A program made the translations under genes and the position numbers. Below, piece after piece: positions 47,901 through 57,097 of a stretch of DNA of 57,097 nucleotides. The notes under the pieces are model-generated. The model was not told the DNA's origin. It saw nothing but the letters and a program-made list of their open reading frames with translations, and searched no databases. Numbering within the stretch: position 1 is the first letter of the stretch; the number at the start of each line of letters is the position of its first letter. The stretch is from Ophioceras dolichostomum (Eukaryota; Ascomycota; Sordariomycetes; Magnaporthales; Ophioceraceae), in the NCBI GenBank assembly GCA_003049485.1, contig PYST01000255.1, positions 1-57,097 of the forward strand, written 5' to 3'.

Positions 47901-50900
47901 GTCGAAATCCACAACCTTGTCCAGGGTCTCGCCGCCGATGCTGAGAAGATGCTCCAATATGTCGACGCGGTCTGCGATGGTAGCAAAGTATACTCCGTCT
48001 CCCATCGCGGGCAGGCTGATTTCGGCGTCGACAAGAAGCTGCATAGACTCGCGGTTGTTCCTGGAGATGGCGGTTCTCATATACTTTCGGTTGTTCGGGT
48101 CGGCTCCTCTGTCTAGCAGGACCTTGGCGGCTGCGACTAGGTCTCCTTCTAGGGCTATTTCCAGGACCGTTGAGCCGCCATCCGTCGTTGCGTCTCGATC
48201 GGCGCCTGCGTTCAAAAGCAGTGTCACAATCCCCGCGTGGTCCTTGGAGGGAATGTCCCGCACTACCAAGCAGGCAGCATGTAATGCCCTCCAGCCCCCT
48301 GCGCAACGCTTGTCGGGCCTCGCCCCAGCAGCCAATAACGCCTGGACGATGTTCTTATGCCCAAGTTTGCTCGCATGGTAGAGCGCGGTGCTCTTGTCGC
48401 CGTCGGCGATATCAACAATATCTTGACCCAGCGTAGCTGCTTTCGGCTTGGCCCTGTCCAGGATGGCGTCACAGGTCGCATCAAGTCCTGCAGCTGCGGC
48501 CAAGATCAGTGCCGTCTGGCCTGAAGCGTTGGTCACCGAAAGGTCTACCTGGCTCCCTTCAAGGAGCGGCTTCATCATGGCTATCAGAGATTTCGTCGCA
48601 GCGAGATGGATGGGCGCATCTGCTCGCATGTCGTCTCGTAGATCGGCTCGGAAACCATGCTTCACCAACACACGAACCGTGTCGATGAAGCCCTTCTCCA
48701 CCGCGGCGTGGAGTGGATATCCATGCTCTCGGGCTCTGGCTGCGTGCGGCGATGGTGTCGGGGCTAGAGGCTCGTCCTTGTCGGTCTTTCGGCCGGTTGT
48801 GGTAGTCGGTGCAGAGAGCATAGCATCGACGATGCTTGCCCGCCCTTCTGCCACGGCCAGTGCCAGAGCCGTCACCCCTTCGCTGTTTTTCTGGGTACAT
48901 ATGTCGTCCTTCTTCTTGGTCGCCGCATGAAGTACCTTGACCACTTCTAGTCTGTTGTTGGAGATTGCGAGGTGAACGGCGAAATCACCGCCAGCGGACT
49001 TCGCTTGGACGGATGCCCCGTGTTCGATGAGGGCCGACACAGCAGCGGCGCTCCCTGCCGCGGCGGCAAGATGTATCGCAGTCCTTCCTTGCTTTCCTTG
49101 AAAGTTGACATCGAATTTTCCGGAAACGGCCAACAAGCGCACTAGTTCGACGTGCGCTTCTCTGCTCGCGATGTGGAGGGCGGTGAGTCCGCTGGAATGG
49201 TCCACCGGGTTTTTGCCATCAATCCGCGGGAGGAGCATCTCTGCGGCTTCCAGCATCCCGGCAGACGCGGCCTCCTGGAGAGCCTTGACGAGGACAAGGC
49301 GGTTATCCTGACGGGACTGTGTATCTGTGATCTTCTCCTTGTCGCGTTTTAATATCAGATCCAAGATCTTGAGGTGTCCCAGGCGCGCTGCGATCTCGAG
49401 GGCAGTGGATTCAACTTGCGGCGCCTGTTGCTTCGAGCTGTGGTCCGTAGCCGCTGGCGTAGCTGGGTCTGGAGTTGTTCGATTGGGGTCCGGCGTCGCT
49501 TCTAGACTGCTGCCCGGCAGGCTGAGCCGCCTTGCGGAGATGTTCAAGAGAAGTTGGACCGTGTCTGGGAAGCCTGCCGTCGCAGCGACGTGCAAGGGGA
49601 GCTCGCCTTGCGCGTTGGTCACCCCAACCGACGCCCCGAGGCGGATCAAATAGTCGGATGTCGATCTGTGACCGTTTTCAGCTGCGAGGTGAAGTGCCGT
49701 CTGGCTTGCAGGCTTGACATCACTGATGCCAGCCTTCTCGCCATTCAGCTCATCCACGAGGAGCTTGATGATGTCGTCGAACCCGGAACGGATGGCGATC
49801 CCAAGCACGTTGTAGCCCTCGGAGTCGAATGTCTTCCACCGCGCGCCCTGCGAGATGAGCTGTCTGACCAGCGGCTTCTGTCCGATCCGGGCGGCGAGGT
49901 GCAGCGCGCGCGAGAGGGTCTCGTTGCCGAGATGCTCGAACTGTCCACGGTGGCCCAAGAGAACGGAGACTGTCTTGGCGTGTCCCCCCTGCGCGGCCTT
50001 GAGAATGGCTTTGCTGTATTCAAAAGAATACTCGGCACTCGCCAGCGTACCGCTGACGGGGCCCCGGCCATTGTCGGAGAGGATGCGGTCGACGAGCTCG
50101 GACAGGCCCTTCGATGCCGCCAGACTCAGCAGAGGAGGGCCGCGAGAGCCGCCGGAGACCTGGTACAGCTGCTGAGCTATGCCGGCATGCCCTTCTTTGA
50201 TGGACGTCTCGAGCGCGTCTCTGAGTAAATTTGCAAGGCGGTTGGGGTCGCTCCCATGGCGATCTTGGGCGTCAGCGAGCGCGCTGCCGACGCAGTTCTC
50301 GAGGCCGAAGTGCGCGACGACTGTGAGCGGTGACCGGAATACGCTGTCATCGAAGCGTCTGCCGTACCTCTCCACCAGTGCAGACCAGAATTCCACGTTC
50401 TCGCGGCTCCCGAGGAAGTCCATCACACGGTGTGCGACCTCGGCGCCGAGCCTGTTGGCATGATTGGGCCAGTTCAGGGCCGCGTAGGCGAGGAAGTCGT
50501 GTTGTGCTGTGTCCATCGTTGCGGGGTCTTCGCCTGCGAGATACAGCCTTGCCTTGGTCAGATACTTGAAGCATGTGATCAACAGTTTCCTCTGAACCTT
50601 TTCTGGCTCCTCGATCAAGAACCTCGCTAGCTGGTCCTCGAGGGCGCTGTTGGCGAAGGACACGCGGCCGTCGACCATGGTCAGCCACTCGCCGGTTCGG
50701 CGGTTGATGTCCCCGACGAGATCGGAAGGAATGAAGTCGCTCATGGACTCGAACGCCGTTTCGCTGTGCTGCTCCTTTCTCCTACTTTCGCCGGTCGGAC
50801 CAAAGCTGACGGCCACGGCAAGCTCTGGTGGAGTCATTGGCCGGGGAGCAAACCTGATCCAGCACAGGGCATCAGTTAGATACCTGTTGTAGCTGGCAGG

Positions 50901-53060
50901 CAGCTCGTGCACCACCTCTCTGAGGAACTCTTCGACCGTCCCCGGAAAGTCGGAAATCCTCTCGCGCATGCCGGCGACAGTCGAGAAGATGCCCCCACAC
51001 TCTGTCTCTAGGAGGTGGAGCTTCGCCATGGCCCAGAAGTAGTTGTCGGTCCCCGACCAGAGCTTGTCTGTGACGTGATCCTGAAGACCTACCCATGCTG
51101 ATCTTGTGCTGAGGAGCTGACGCACCCTACGTTCCACCAAGGACCGCATAGCCTGGATCATGTTCTTTTCCTCGTCAAGATCGATGGTATGGAGCCGCTT
51201 GGCTGCATGTTGGTGCTTGATCTGACGCTGCTGGTGCCAGTGAGATCCGGCTGTGTTGCCAGTGATGATGACGAGGATGTCGCGGGAGTTGGAACCTTCG
51301 AGGGCTACGAGGTTTCCCATGACTAAGGTAGCAGCGGTGTCTCCAAGGTCGCGAATTGCGATCACGACGCGGATGCCATAGAGGTGACCGATCAGAGTCC
51401 TCAGGAGGACCCAGAGAGGCTCGGCACTGTCGCAGTGCTGCAGGGTGATGGCTTCGCAGAGTGACACTGCCTGTCGGAAGAGGCCTGGTCGGAATGCCAG
51501 GACTTGTCGCACCAAGGCAAGAGCCATGGTGTAGCCAACCTTCTTGTCGGCAGGATGTTGAGTCCCAAAGTCGAAGCTCAGGAAGCAGTGGTTGGTGGCC
51601 TCGCCCGTGGTTCCGCTGGTGGTCCCACCTGTCTCGGTTAGGTCGCGGACAATATCCATCATCAGAGTTGTTGCTCCCATTCCTGGTTTGCCACGGATGA
51701 CGAAGAAGGCGGTTCCAGACTCGGCCCTCCACTGTTTGTAGCTCTCCTTGTCCTTGGCCCAGGCCATCGACGGCTGCTCTTCAGTGACGAGGTGGAGCCT
51801 CGGGCGGATCCGGAAAGTCCTTGTGCCCAGCCGAGCGATCTCTCGGAAGAAGCGATGATACCGGCTTCTAATGTCGTCTGCAAGGTTACGGCAAGTGATG
51901 TGAGTGAGTGATGTGAGTTAGGGGATAGAATGTAGTTTCCAGAGACGGACGCCAAGAGCTATGTAGAGCAGCGAGGCAGCAACCTCGAACGTACTTGAGC
52001 TGTTACCATCATCGGTGGCCAGCCTGACCTTCTCACATATCCAGACTGATGTTGGGCCTTCCTCCGACTTAGAAAGACCCCACATATCGGATTGTCCTTG
52101 GCGACTTCTAAAGTACTCAACCGCGAGCGGATCTAGCTTGTCTTGGAGCACAAATTCCGTGGGATTCTTTGGTTTGGTCAGCGGAGATGAAGGGCAGTTC
52201 GGGGCTCTTAAGCAAGAGGTGTTATGCCACAACCCTGCCTGATGGCTAAGCGTGGATAAGACTGGACGAACCGCATCGGAGATATTGAACAGCCGGAAAG
52301 CCCCAGACATTGCGGCGAAGTTCTGTGATAGAGCCGCCAAGGTGGTTGCCAGACTAGACTGGGCGCTGAGGACTTTAGAAAGGGTCGTGTGAATCGAGTC
52401 GGCAAAGGATTCGATCAGGTGCTCCTCCAGCTCTGCGTCGTCCCTCCCATCATCAGGCACCCCAAGAAAGAACTGCAGAGGAGATTAGGAGCGTTAGCAG
52501 GAGGTTAGGATTCAAAATCGCAGAGGGGCACGCGAGCTTCCTGAGCCGAGGGAATCATAGCCTACAACGGCAGCAGTCGCGTCGGCAACTGATCGATTCC
52601 GTGTTCCGTCCGCTGCGGAAACGAGAGCCTAGGGCAGGGAGAGTTAGTGTCCGGTCCGGCTATGTTTCTTCATGAATTTGGGCGGCTGGAATCCTCAAGG
52701 GCGCGCTACCTGTTTGATGATGGATCGACCCAGGTCATATCCAAAGAAAACGAGACGTTGGTCGTCGCCGACGCCATATTGCTTCCTCTCGAGGGCCTTC
52801 TTCTTCTGGTTCGCCACATCGCGCAAGAGAGCATGAGCGAGTGCTCCGATCCCGGCAGCCGCTCGCTTGAGCTCGGGATTGTGCACAGTGGTTTCGCTAT
52901 CCGGGAAAGCTGCGGCAAGCTGGGCGACCAGCGACGGGGTGAGCTCGCCACGATCCTCGATCCCGCTGACGATGATGAATCTAGGGTACGTTTAATCTAC
53001 CTAGTCAGTCTCAAGCGGGCGACAAAGTGACGGACGCGACACTGACCTAATCTTCCTCAT
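44959..53060 (-). CDS. NLR-like NACHT-ankyrin-SPRY protein, 2389 residues
   Basis: Minus-strand exons: 53060-53047, 52980-52710, 52628-52566, 52472-51995, 51877-46571, 46381-46261, 46052-45802 and 45623-44959; the summed length (7170 nt) keeps frame throughout. Order of parts: (1) residues 1-130, alpha/beta-hydrolase-like, first strand MRKIRFIIVSG, elbow-like GYDLG at 85-89, then FFLGVPDDG; (2) linker to about 310; (3) NACHT-like domain from about 330, with GKPGMGATT at 338-346 where GKPGxGKS/T is expected, and VVIAIRDLGD at about 446-455 in place of Walker B; (4) about 1000 residues of ankyrin repeats (roughly 860-1900: TALHLAAENGH, TAIHLAAAAGS and similar); (5) SPRY domain, about 2045-2190 (GKGIFYFEVTIVKG, SVGFCEDGFPLMG); (6) polyglycine, then an Arg/Asp/Glu-rich tail. 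Such proteins are cytosolic sensors in non-self recognition or death. Exon 7's acceptor (AAAG) is the weakest splice call. Confidence 0.88.
45394..45424 (-). repeat. Polyglycine-coding tract in the NLR-like tail
   Basis: Repeated GGT/GGC codons give about ten glycines in a row between the SPRY domain and the charged tail. Probably a flexible hinge and a site of length variation. Confidence 0.8.
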
Positions 53061-53890
53061 CCTCACATCTTTGCAGCGCGTCGGAGTCCACTACCTAGAG
53101 GTACGTAAATAGGCGCAGTCCGCAATTGTGGTGTGGTGATCTGAGAATGACGAGACGGCAACAGACAGCGACAGAACCCCGACTGGGGCTGACGTGCTGT
53201 GGCACGGACACAACTGACCCAACCGCGTCGCTAGCTGTCTGGGCGAGCAACGCACTATGATGGGCCGAAGAACCGGCCGTTCAGTGGCCGGAATGGAGGT
53301 TGCACAGGGGACCCTCGGGTACCGTGCTGGCTGCACGGAGTCCGGCAACACCTGGCTGTTCTGATTGCAGAATTGCCAATGACTAAACCATTCGGGATGC
53401 CCCCCCACAGCAGCTGAACAACCACTACGGCCGCTATTCCAAGACCAGTTGCCTGCAGTGGCGCTATTTGGACGCCACAATCCCGTTGAGTCTCCAGCGT
53501 ACACGTGCCTCCTAGGTAGGTAGGTGCCTAGGTACCTAGGTACCCAGGTAGACTTGGTGTCTCGACAAGTGTCAGGGAATCGATACGGCGTGGCATCGCA
53601 GGATGCAGTAGGGCATCTTTGGTTAAGGCCACGGGGGCCAAGAGCCTTCAGCCACAGGACTCGAGGACATGTGCCTGAGGTGCGAGGCAAACATTGCCGC
53701 ATCCCGAGAGGCATACATGAGTGTCCAATGACAGCTATGGTCACATAGTAGGCTTTTTTTCCTGACGCAGTTAGTAGCTCTAGACGATTTCCTTCTCAAA
53801 TCCCAGCTCTACTAGCAGCCAGACCATCACCCCGGAGCTATCGATAAAGCAACAAGCTTCGCACGTCACAGTCGAACATCAGCTACAGCA
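53061..53890. promoter_or_regulatory. Shared divergent promoter region
   Basis: The NLR-like gene (starting at 53060, -) and the 270-residue protein gene (starting at 53891, +) stand head to head with 830 bp between start codons, so both promoters lie here. A GGTA/CCTA microsatellite at about 53511-53551 sits roughly in the middle. No TATA box could be assigned with confidence. Confidence 0.6.
53511..53551. repeat. GGTA/CCTA microsatellite
   Basis: Runs of CCTAGGTA and GGTACCTA form a nearly self-complementary 40-nt patch. Shorter TACC/GGTA runs occur in other spacers of the window (near 4385, 9090, 40922 and 44950). Confidence 0.8.
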
Positions 53891-54703
53891 ATGGAAGAGC
53901 TTACGATCGACCTCCAGCCGGTTACCGCGCCCAGCCAAGGTGGCGAGTTTCGAAGCCGAGACAACCAGCACTTCGCCCGGCCTGAGCTGCTCATCGAGAA
54001 CGACGAGAAGCCCGTCGTGGTCAAAGCGACACTGCTTCGAGCCGTGCGCGGTACCCTTGACCCGAGCGGCAGTCCCGCGACCCTCATGCACTTTCAGTTC
54101 TCCTTCCGGGGTCCCCAGTCTCGCCGGGTCATGAAAGCCACCGTCAGAATCACGTTCCAGGACCGCGACGGGCCGAACGAGGCGGATCCAGTCGTTCACA
54201 AGATCTCGGCCGACGACACCTTCGCCCTGAACCCTCGAGTCGATAACGCAGATGTCAACCACACTTTCAACGCCGGCCTCAACGCCGAGATGGCTGGAGT
54301 GGGTGGAAACCTGGGGTACAGCTACTCGATAGGCAAGAAGATGGCGAACAAGCACTCGGCGACCCTCATCGGCAACAAACTGCGGAACAAGTCTGTGGGA
54401 AACGAGACCGTGGCAAGATGGGAGATGATCGAGGATCCCGCGACTGATGACGGCGTCCCGACACTGCTGAACGTGGCCGTGGTCCTGTGCCACGAGCTGG
54501 CCGAGCAGTACCGGTTCTCCGTCGAAATCGACACGACGCACAAGGGCTGGCTCTTCTTCTACGGAGGCGTCGAGTCCAGGATGATCTCCCCTCTCGACAT
54601 CAATTCCACCGTGCTGAACGAGGATACAGAGTACCTGGGCGGGCTGGATTTGGACGGCGCCCAGTACCTCTCGATCAAAACCAGTCGGCCTTTGGAGGTG
54701 TAG
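53891..54703 (+). CDS. Uncharacterised 270-residue protein paired with the NLR-like gene
   Basis: Single-exon gene; ATG at 53891 in a good context, stop at 54701-54703. No signal peptide or membrane helix, and no cysteine cluster. The sequence alternates short hydrophobic strands with polar loops (VVVKATLLRAVRG, MHFQFSFRGP, VMKATVRITFQD), followed by a Gly/Asn-rich centre (NAGLNAEMAGVGGNLGYSYSIGKK), then more strand-like sequence (GIPTLLNVAVVL-type, RFSVEIDTTHKG). An all-beta cytosolic protein is likely. I recall related uncharacterised proteins in Pezizomycotina with the same features (a VKATVRITFQD-type strand, PVVHKI, an NAGLNA-type segment and a WEMxE motif) but know no function. Its head-to-head position with the NLR-like gene suggests co-expression and perhaps a role as its partner or guarded component; this is inference. 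Confidence 0.8.
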   Translation: MEELTIDLQPVTAPSQGGEFRSRDNQHFARPELLIENDEKPVVVKATLLRAVRGTLDPSGSPATLMHFQFSFRGPQSRRVMKATVRITFQDRDGPNEADPVVHKISADDTFALNPRVDNADVNHTFNAGLNAEMAGVGGNLGYSYSIGKKMANKHSATLIGNKLRNKSVGNETVARWEMIEDPATDDGVPTLLNVAVVLCHELAEQYRFSVEIDTTHKGWLFFYGGVESRMISPLDINSTVLNEDTEYLGGLDLDGAQYLSIKTSRPLEV

Positions 54704-55307
54704 CCGACCCTACCCTCCATCTCCGCGGGTGAGGGGTGAAGAGGAGGCCAGAAGAGAGGGCGAGTGGGGAGCGGGGGAGGGGAAGGACCTATCGGACTTG
54801 TCATGCCACGTCGAGAGCGCCATTTTGCAACCATCAGAAACCAATAAATCAAAGACAGTGACCCACACACACCTTTCAGCTCCCGTCCCATCAGAACTCG
54901 CACCTCACAGTGTACTAAAACTTGATCCACTCCCCGTCTGACCACCATCCCGAAGGCTGGGAGCTGGGAGCTGGGGACCCATGCATGGCCAAGTACTGCT
55001 TGTGGTCACTCTCCGAACTATTGGGAGAGAGGAGGGGGCCGAGCCTCAACATCAACTCAATACACACTTTCAGCCAAGTACCAGCCTCTCTCGTGGGACC
55101 GGTACTTCTCCCGACATTTCACCTCCCCACGTCTCTTCCCACAGTACCTTACTTCCCGAAGTACCTTATTTCCCCCTTACTTCCCTTCCCATAGTACCTT
55201 ACTTCCCATCTACTTTGGCTCGCCTGGTAGCTTGTCATCTTGCATTCTTTGCTGGTTAGTGCGGTCCGCCGGCTTACAACGCTCAAGGGCAGCAGATTCT
55301 ACCAGCC
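54704..55307 (+). other. Intergenic, promoter of the ankyrin-like gene
   Basis: Tandem spacer between two plus-strand genes. The last 170 nt contain repeated AGTACCTTACTTCCC-type words (about 55140-55212), C/T-rich and close to the next start codon, likely leader or core promoter. No gene seen. Confidence 0.5.
55143..55212 (+). repeat. AGTACCTTACTTCCC-type repeat, three degenerate copies
   Basis: Three imperfect copies about 20-30 nt apart, roughly 100-165 nt before the start codon at 55308. They could be a promoter element array or simple-sequence drift. Confidence 0.6.
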
Positions 55308-57097
55308 ATGGCTCCCATGAAGATACCTGCCCAGAATGGCGGACCCGAGTTTGGGGGGCTCGAGGTTGGGGGGCCTGAGATTGGTGGACCCGAAAATGGC
55401 AGCTTCGAGGACGCGCTTCCCGAGACAGGAGACGGCCCCACGCTGAACGATCTCATCTCGCGTTGGAGAGCGCCCGTCTCCAGCCCACAGATAATTATCA
55501 AGGTCGAAACAGTCATCGAGAGAGCCTCTAGGGTGGACTTTCACCATCTGGAGTCCGAAGATGTCAAGATGTTCAGCCAAGAGTTTGATGCTTGGTTCTC
55601 TGATGCGGCGAACTCCATGAAGGCTGGAGTGACCGGGAACATCCTCCACGAGCTCGCCCGGGGTCCGCAGCCTCCCTGGGTAGACCATCGAGTGTCGTCC
55701 TTCATATCCTGGATTCTCCGGCAGTACTCCGGTCTGCTTCTTGCACGGATGGATGCCAACAATATGACGCCCCTACAGCTGGCCTTCAGCCATACCAACA
55801 ACGTGTTTATCCGATCGGTCCTGTTCGCCGAAGGCCTGGCGAACATGGCGCGAGTCCTGGCCCAGGATCTCAAAAGGACGAACTACCTTCACTTCGCCGT
55901 CATCCAGCAGTCCGCCTTCACCATCCAGATCGCCAAGCTCTGCGCCAAGCCAAACGGGCCGCACCTCTGGCAGCAGCAGTGCGGCATGGGCGAGCACACG
56001 CCACTTCACTACGCCGTCCAGCTCGTGCACGACTTCTTCACCACCATGAGCAACGACCACGCCGTCGTCGTGGGGACTCTTCTTCGCCGCAGAGAAGCGG
56101 ACCGCCTGCCATCGAATGCAGCAGTCCCGTCATGGCTGCCTATCATCGCCGCGTGGGCAGATAATGTTTGGCAAGTGCAGAGAGACACGGAAGCAACACA
56201 GAAACAGAACGCAGGAGCTCAGGGTCACGGCCAGAGCCAAAGCCGAGGTCAGCTAGTAGCCTGGGCCGCCGCCCCCAGCACCGGCCCCATCAGCGATGCC
56301 CCTTCCCCCCAGCCGCCAGCTACCCCTCAGGTTCCACCGCCTCCGCCAGCCGAGCTGAAGCACGTCACGGAGGAGGACATGGCGCAGCTGCTCCTGAGCC
56401 TGATCGACGACCTCCAGAGCCCGACCGATCCGGAAAACACCATGGCACAAGACGCCGTGGTCGACTTGTGTCTGCAATATTACAAGGACGCCCTGTTGAC
56501 CAAGAATGGCGCGGTTGGCAAGGGCGGTCCGACGAGGGCCAACAGAACCCCCTATCAGGAACGCGTTTACTGGCTCACCCGCGCCTGGCAGAAGTTGAAC
56601 CAGCTCTTCGCGGCGCTCCAGCTCAGGATCGAGACACCTCGCAAGCCCGGAGCGGCCCTCCGCAAGGTGATAGTCGAGGATCCAGTGGCGAGCAATTTGC
56701 GGGAGTGCTGTATGCAGAACTTTGAGAGGGACACGATAGTGAAGTGTCTTTACCCTCCAGGAGAAGGTAAGTCCGGGCCCCCTACGTGCAGTTAGGCAAC
56801 CAGAGCCTGCAATATATTGTATATTGTATTATACGGTATTGCAGGGTCTATGGGCATCATATGATCTTGCACTATAGATCTACTATGCAGCTAGCGCAAA
56901 ACTGACAAAGGCTTGATAACCAGAACGGCATATCGATTTCGATTTGGCTGGACTACCGAACAGGTCTATTTCGCAGTCCTTCCTCGACCGACTAGGAGAG
57001 CATCTGGAGTTCGAGAGCACTCTAAAGTACGTCGCCCTACCACAGCTTGTAGCTGCCGGTCGTGACGTGGGCTCGGAAAAAGGAACCAGGTGAGCAC
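55308..57097 (+). CDS. Ankyrin-like protein, possibly with a subtilisin module beyond the window (partial)
   Basis: Exon 1 55308-56766, intron GTAAGT..CAG, exon 2 56924-57089, then a GTGAGC donor; the 3' part is missing. Start ATG at 55308 has a Kozak-like CAGCCATGG. Residues 1-30 hold repeated GGPE/GGLE units. Then a helical region with ankyrin-like stretches (NNMTPLQLAFSHTNN, NYLHFAVIQQSAFTIQIAKLC, HTPLHYAVQLVHD), a Gln/Pro-rich linker (PPATPQVPPPPP) and more helices. Joining exon 2 in frame gives ERHIDFDLAGLPNRSISQSF and ESTLKYVALPQL. I recall this pattern from fungal proteins in which ankyrin-type sequence is followed by a short linker and then a peptidase S8 (subtilisin) domain. If so the catalytic part lies beyond the window. 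S8 domains are also known effector domains of fungal NLRs. The alternative acceptor at 56890 leads to a stop and was rejected. Confidence 0.75.

Overview
The window is nuclear DNA of a filamentous ascomycete, most likely a Sordariomycete. Evidence for this: short 5'-GT..AG-3' introns (61-209 nt), C/CA-rich 5' leaders, G/C-ending codons in the real genes, and families typical of Pezizomycotina (C2H2 plus fungal-specific factor of the Adr1/AmdX type, CFEM seven-helix PTH11-like receptor, NACHT-ankyrin protein). No rRNA, tRNA, intact transposon or CRISPR array was seen. Gene models were built by hand from splice consensus and reading-frame continuity; no search could be run, so family names rest on motif recognition.

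Layout. 0.9-1.9 kb (-): Cys-rich putative zinc-binding protein. 2.8-2.9 kb (-): a 51-residue Ser/Gly-rich micro-gene with a clear TATA box and leader. 3.3-17.8 kb: gene-poor, with small tandem repeats, leading into the long promoter of a large Adr1/AmdX-type transcription factor (17.9-22.2 kb, +). 24.1-25.4 kb (-): a secreted-lipase-like alpha/beta hydrolase pseudogene whose three stops all fit CpA-to-TpA changes, as produced by repeat-induced point mutation (RIP). 27.1-28.8 kb (+): secreted M28 aminopeptidase. 29.6-33.1 kb (-): arrestin-related trafficking adaptor. 33.1-39.0 kb: gene-poor. 39.2-40.0 kb (-): an uncharacterised protein ended by a TAG that cuts off an in-frame acidic tail. 41.9-44.3 kb (+): CFEM receptor.

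45.0-57.1 kb is the most unusual part: a likely immune or allorecognition cluster. It holds an eight-exon gene for a 2389-residue NLR-like protein (degenerate alpha/beta-hydrolase-like N-terminus, NACHT-like domain with a broken P-loop, about 1000 residues of ankyrin repeats, SPRY domain, Gly-rich and Arg/Asp-rich tail). It is head-to-head with a single-exon 270-residue protein of unknown function, followed by the 5' part of an ankyrin-like gene whose second exon resembles the linker that precedes a subtilisin domain in some fungal proteins. That last gene runs off the window end.

How the genes may work together: the receptor, aminopeptidase, lipase remnant and arrestin are ordinary functions of nutrient sensing, secretion and membrane traffic and need not be linked. 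The last three genes, and perhaps the 39-kb gene, may form a sensor-effector set; this is inferred from architecture and gene order only.
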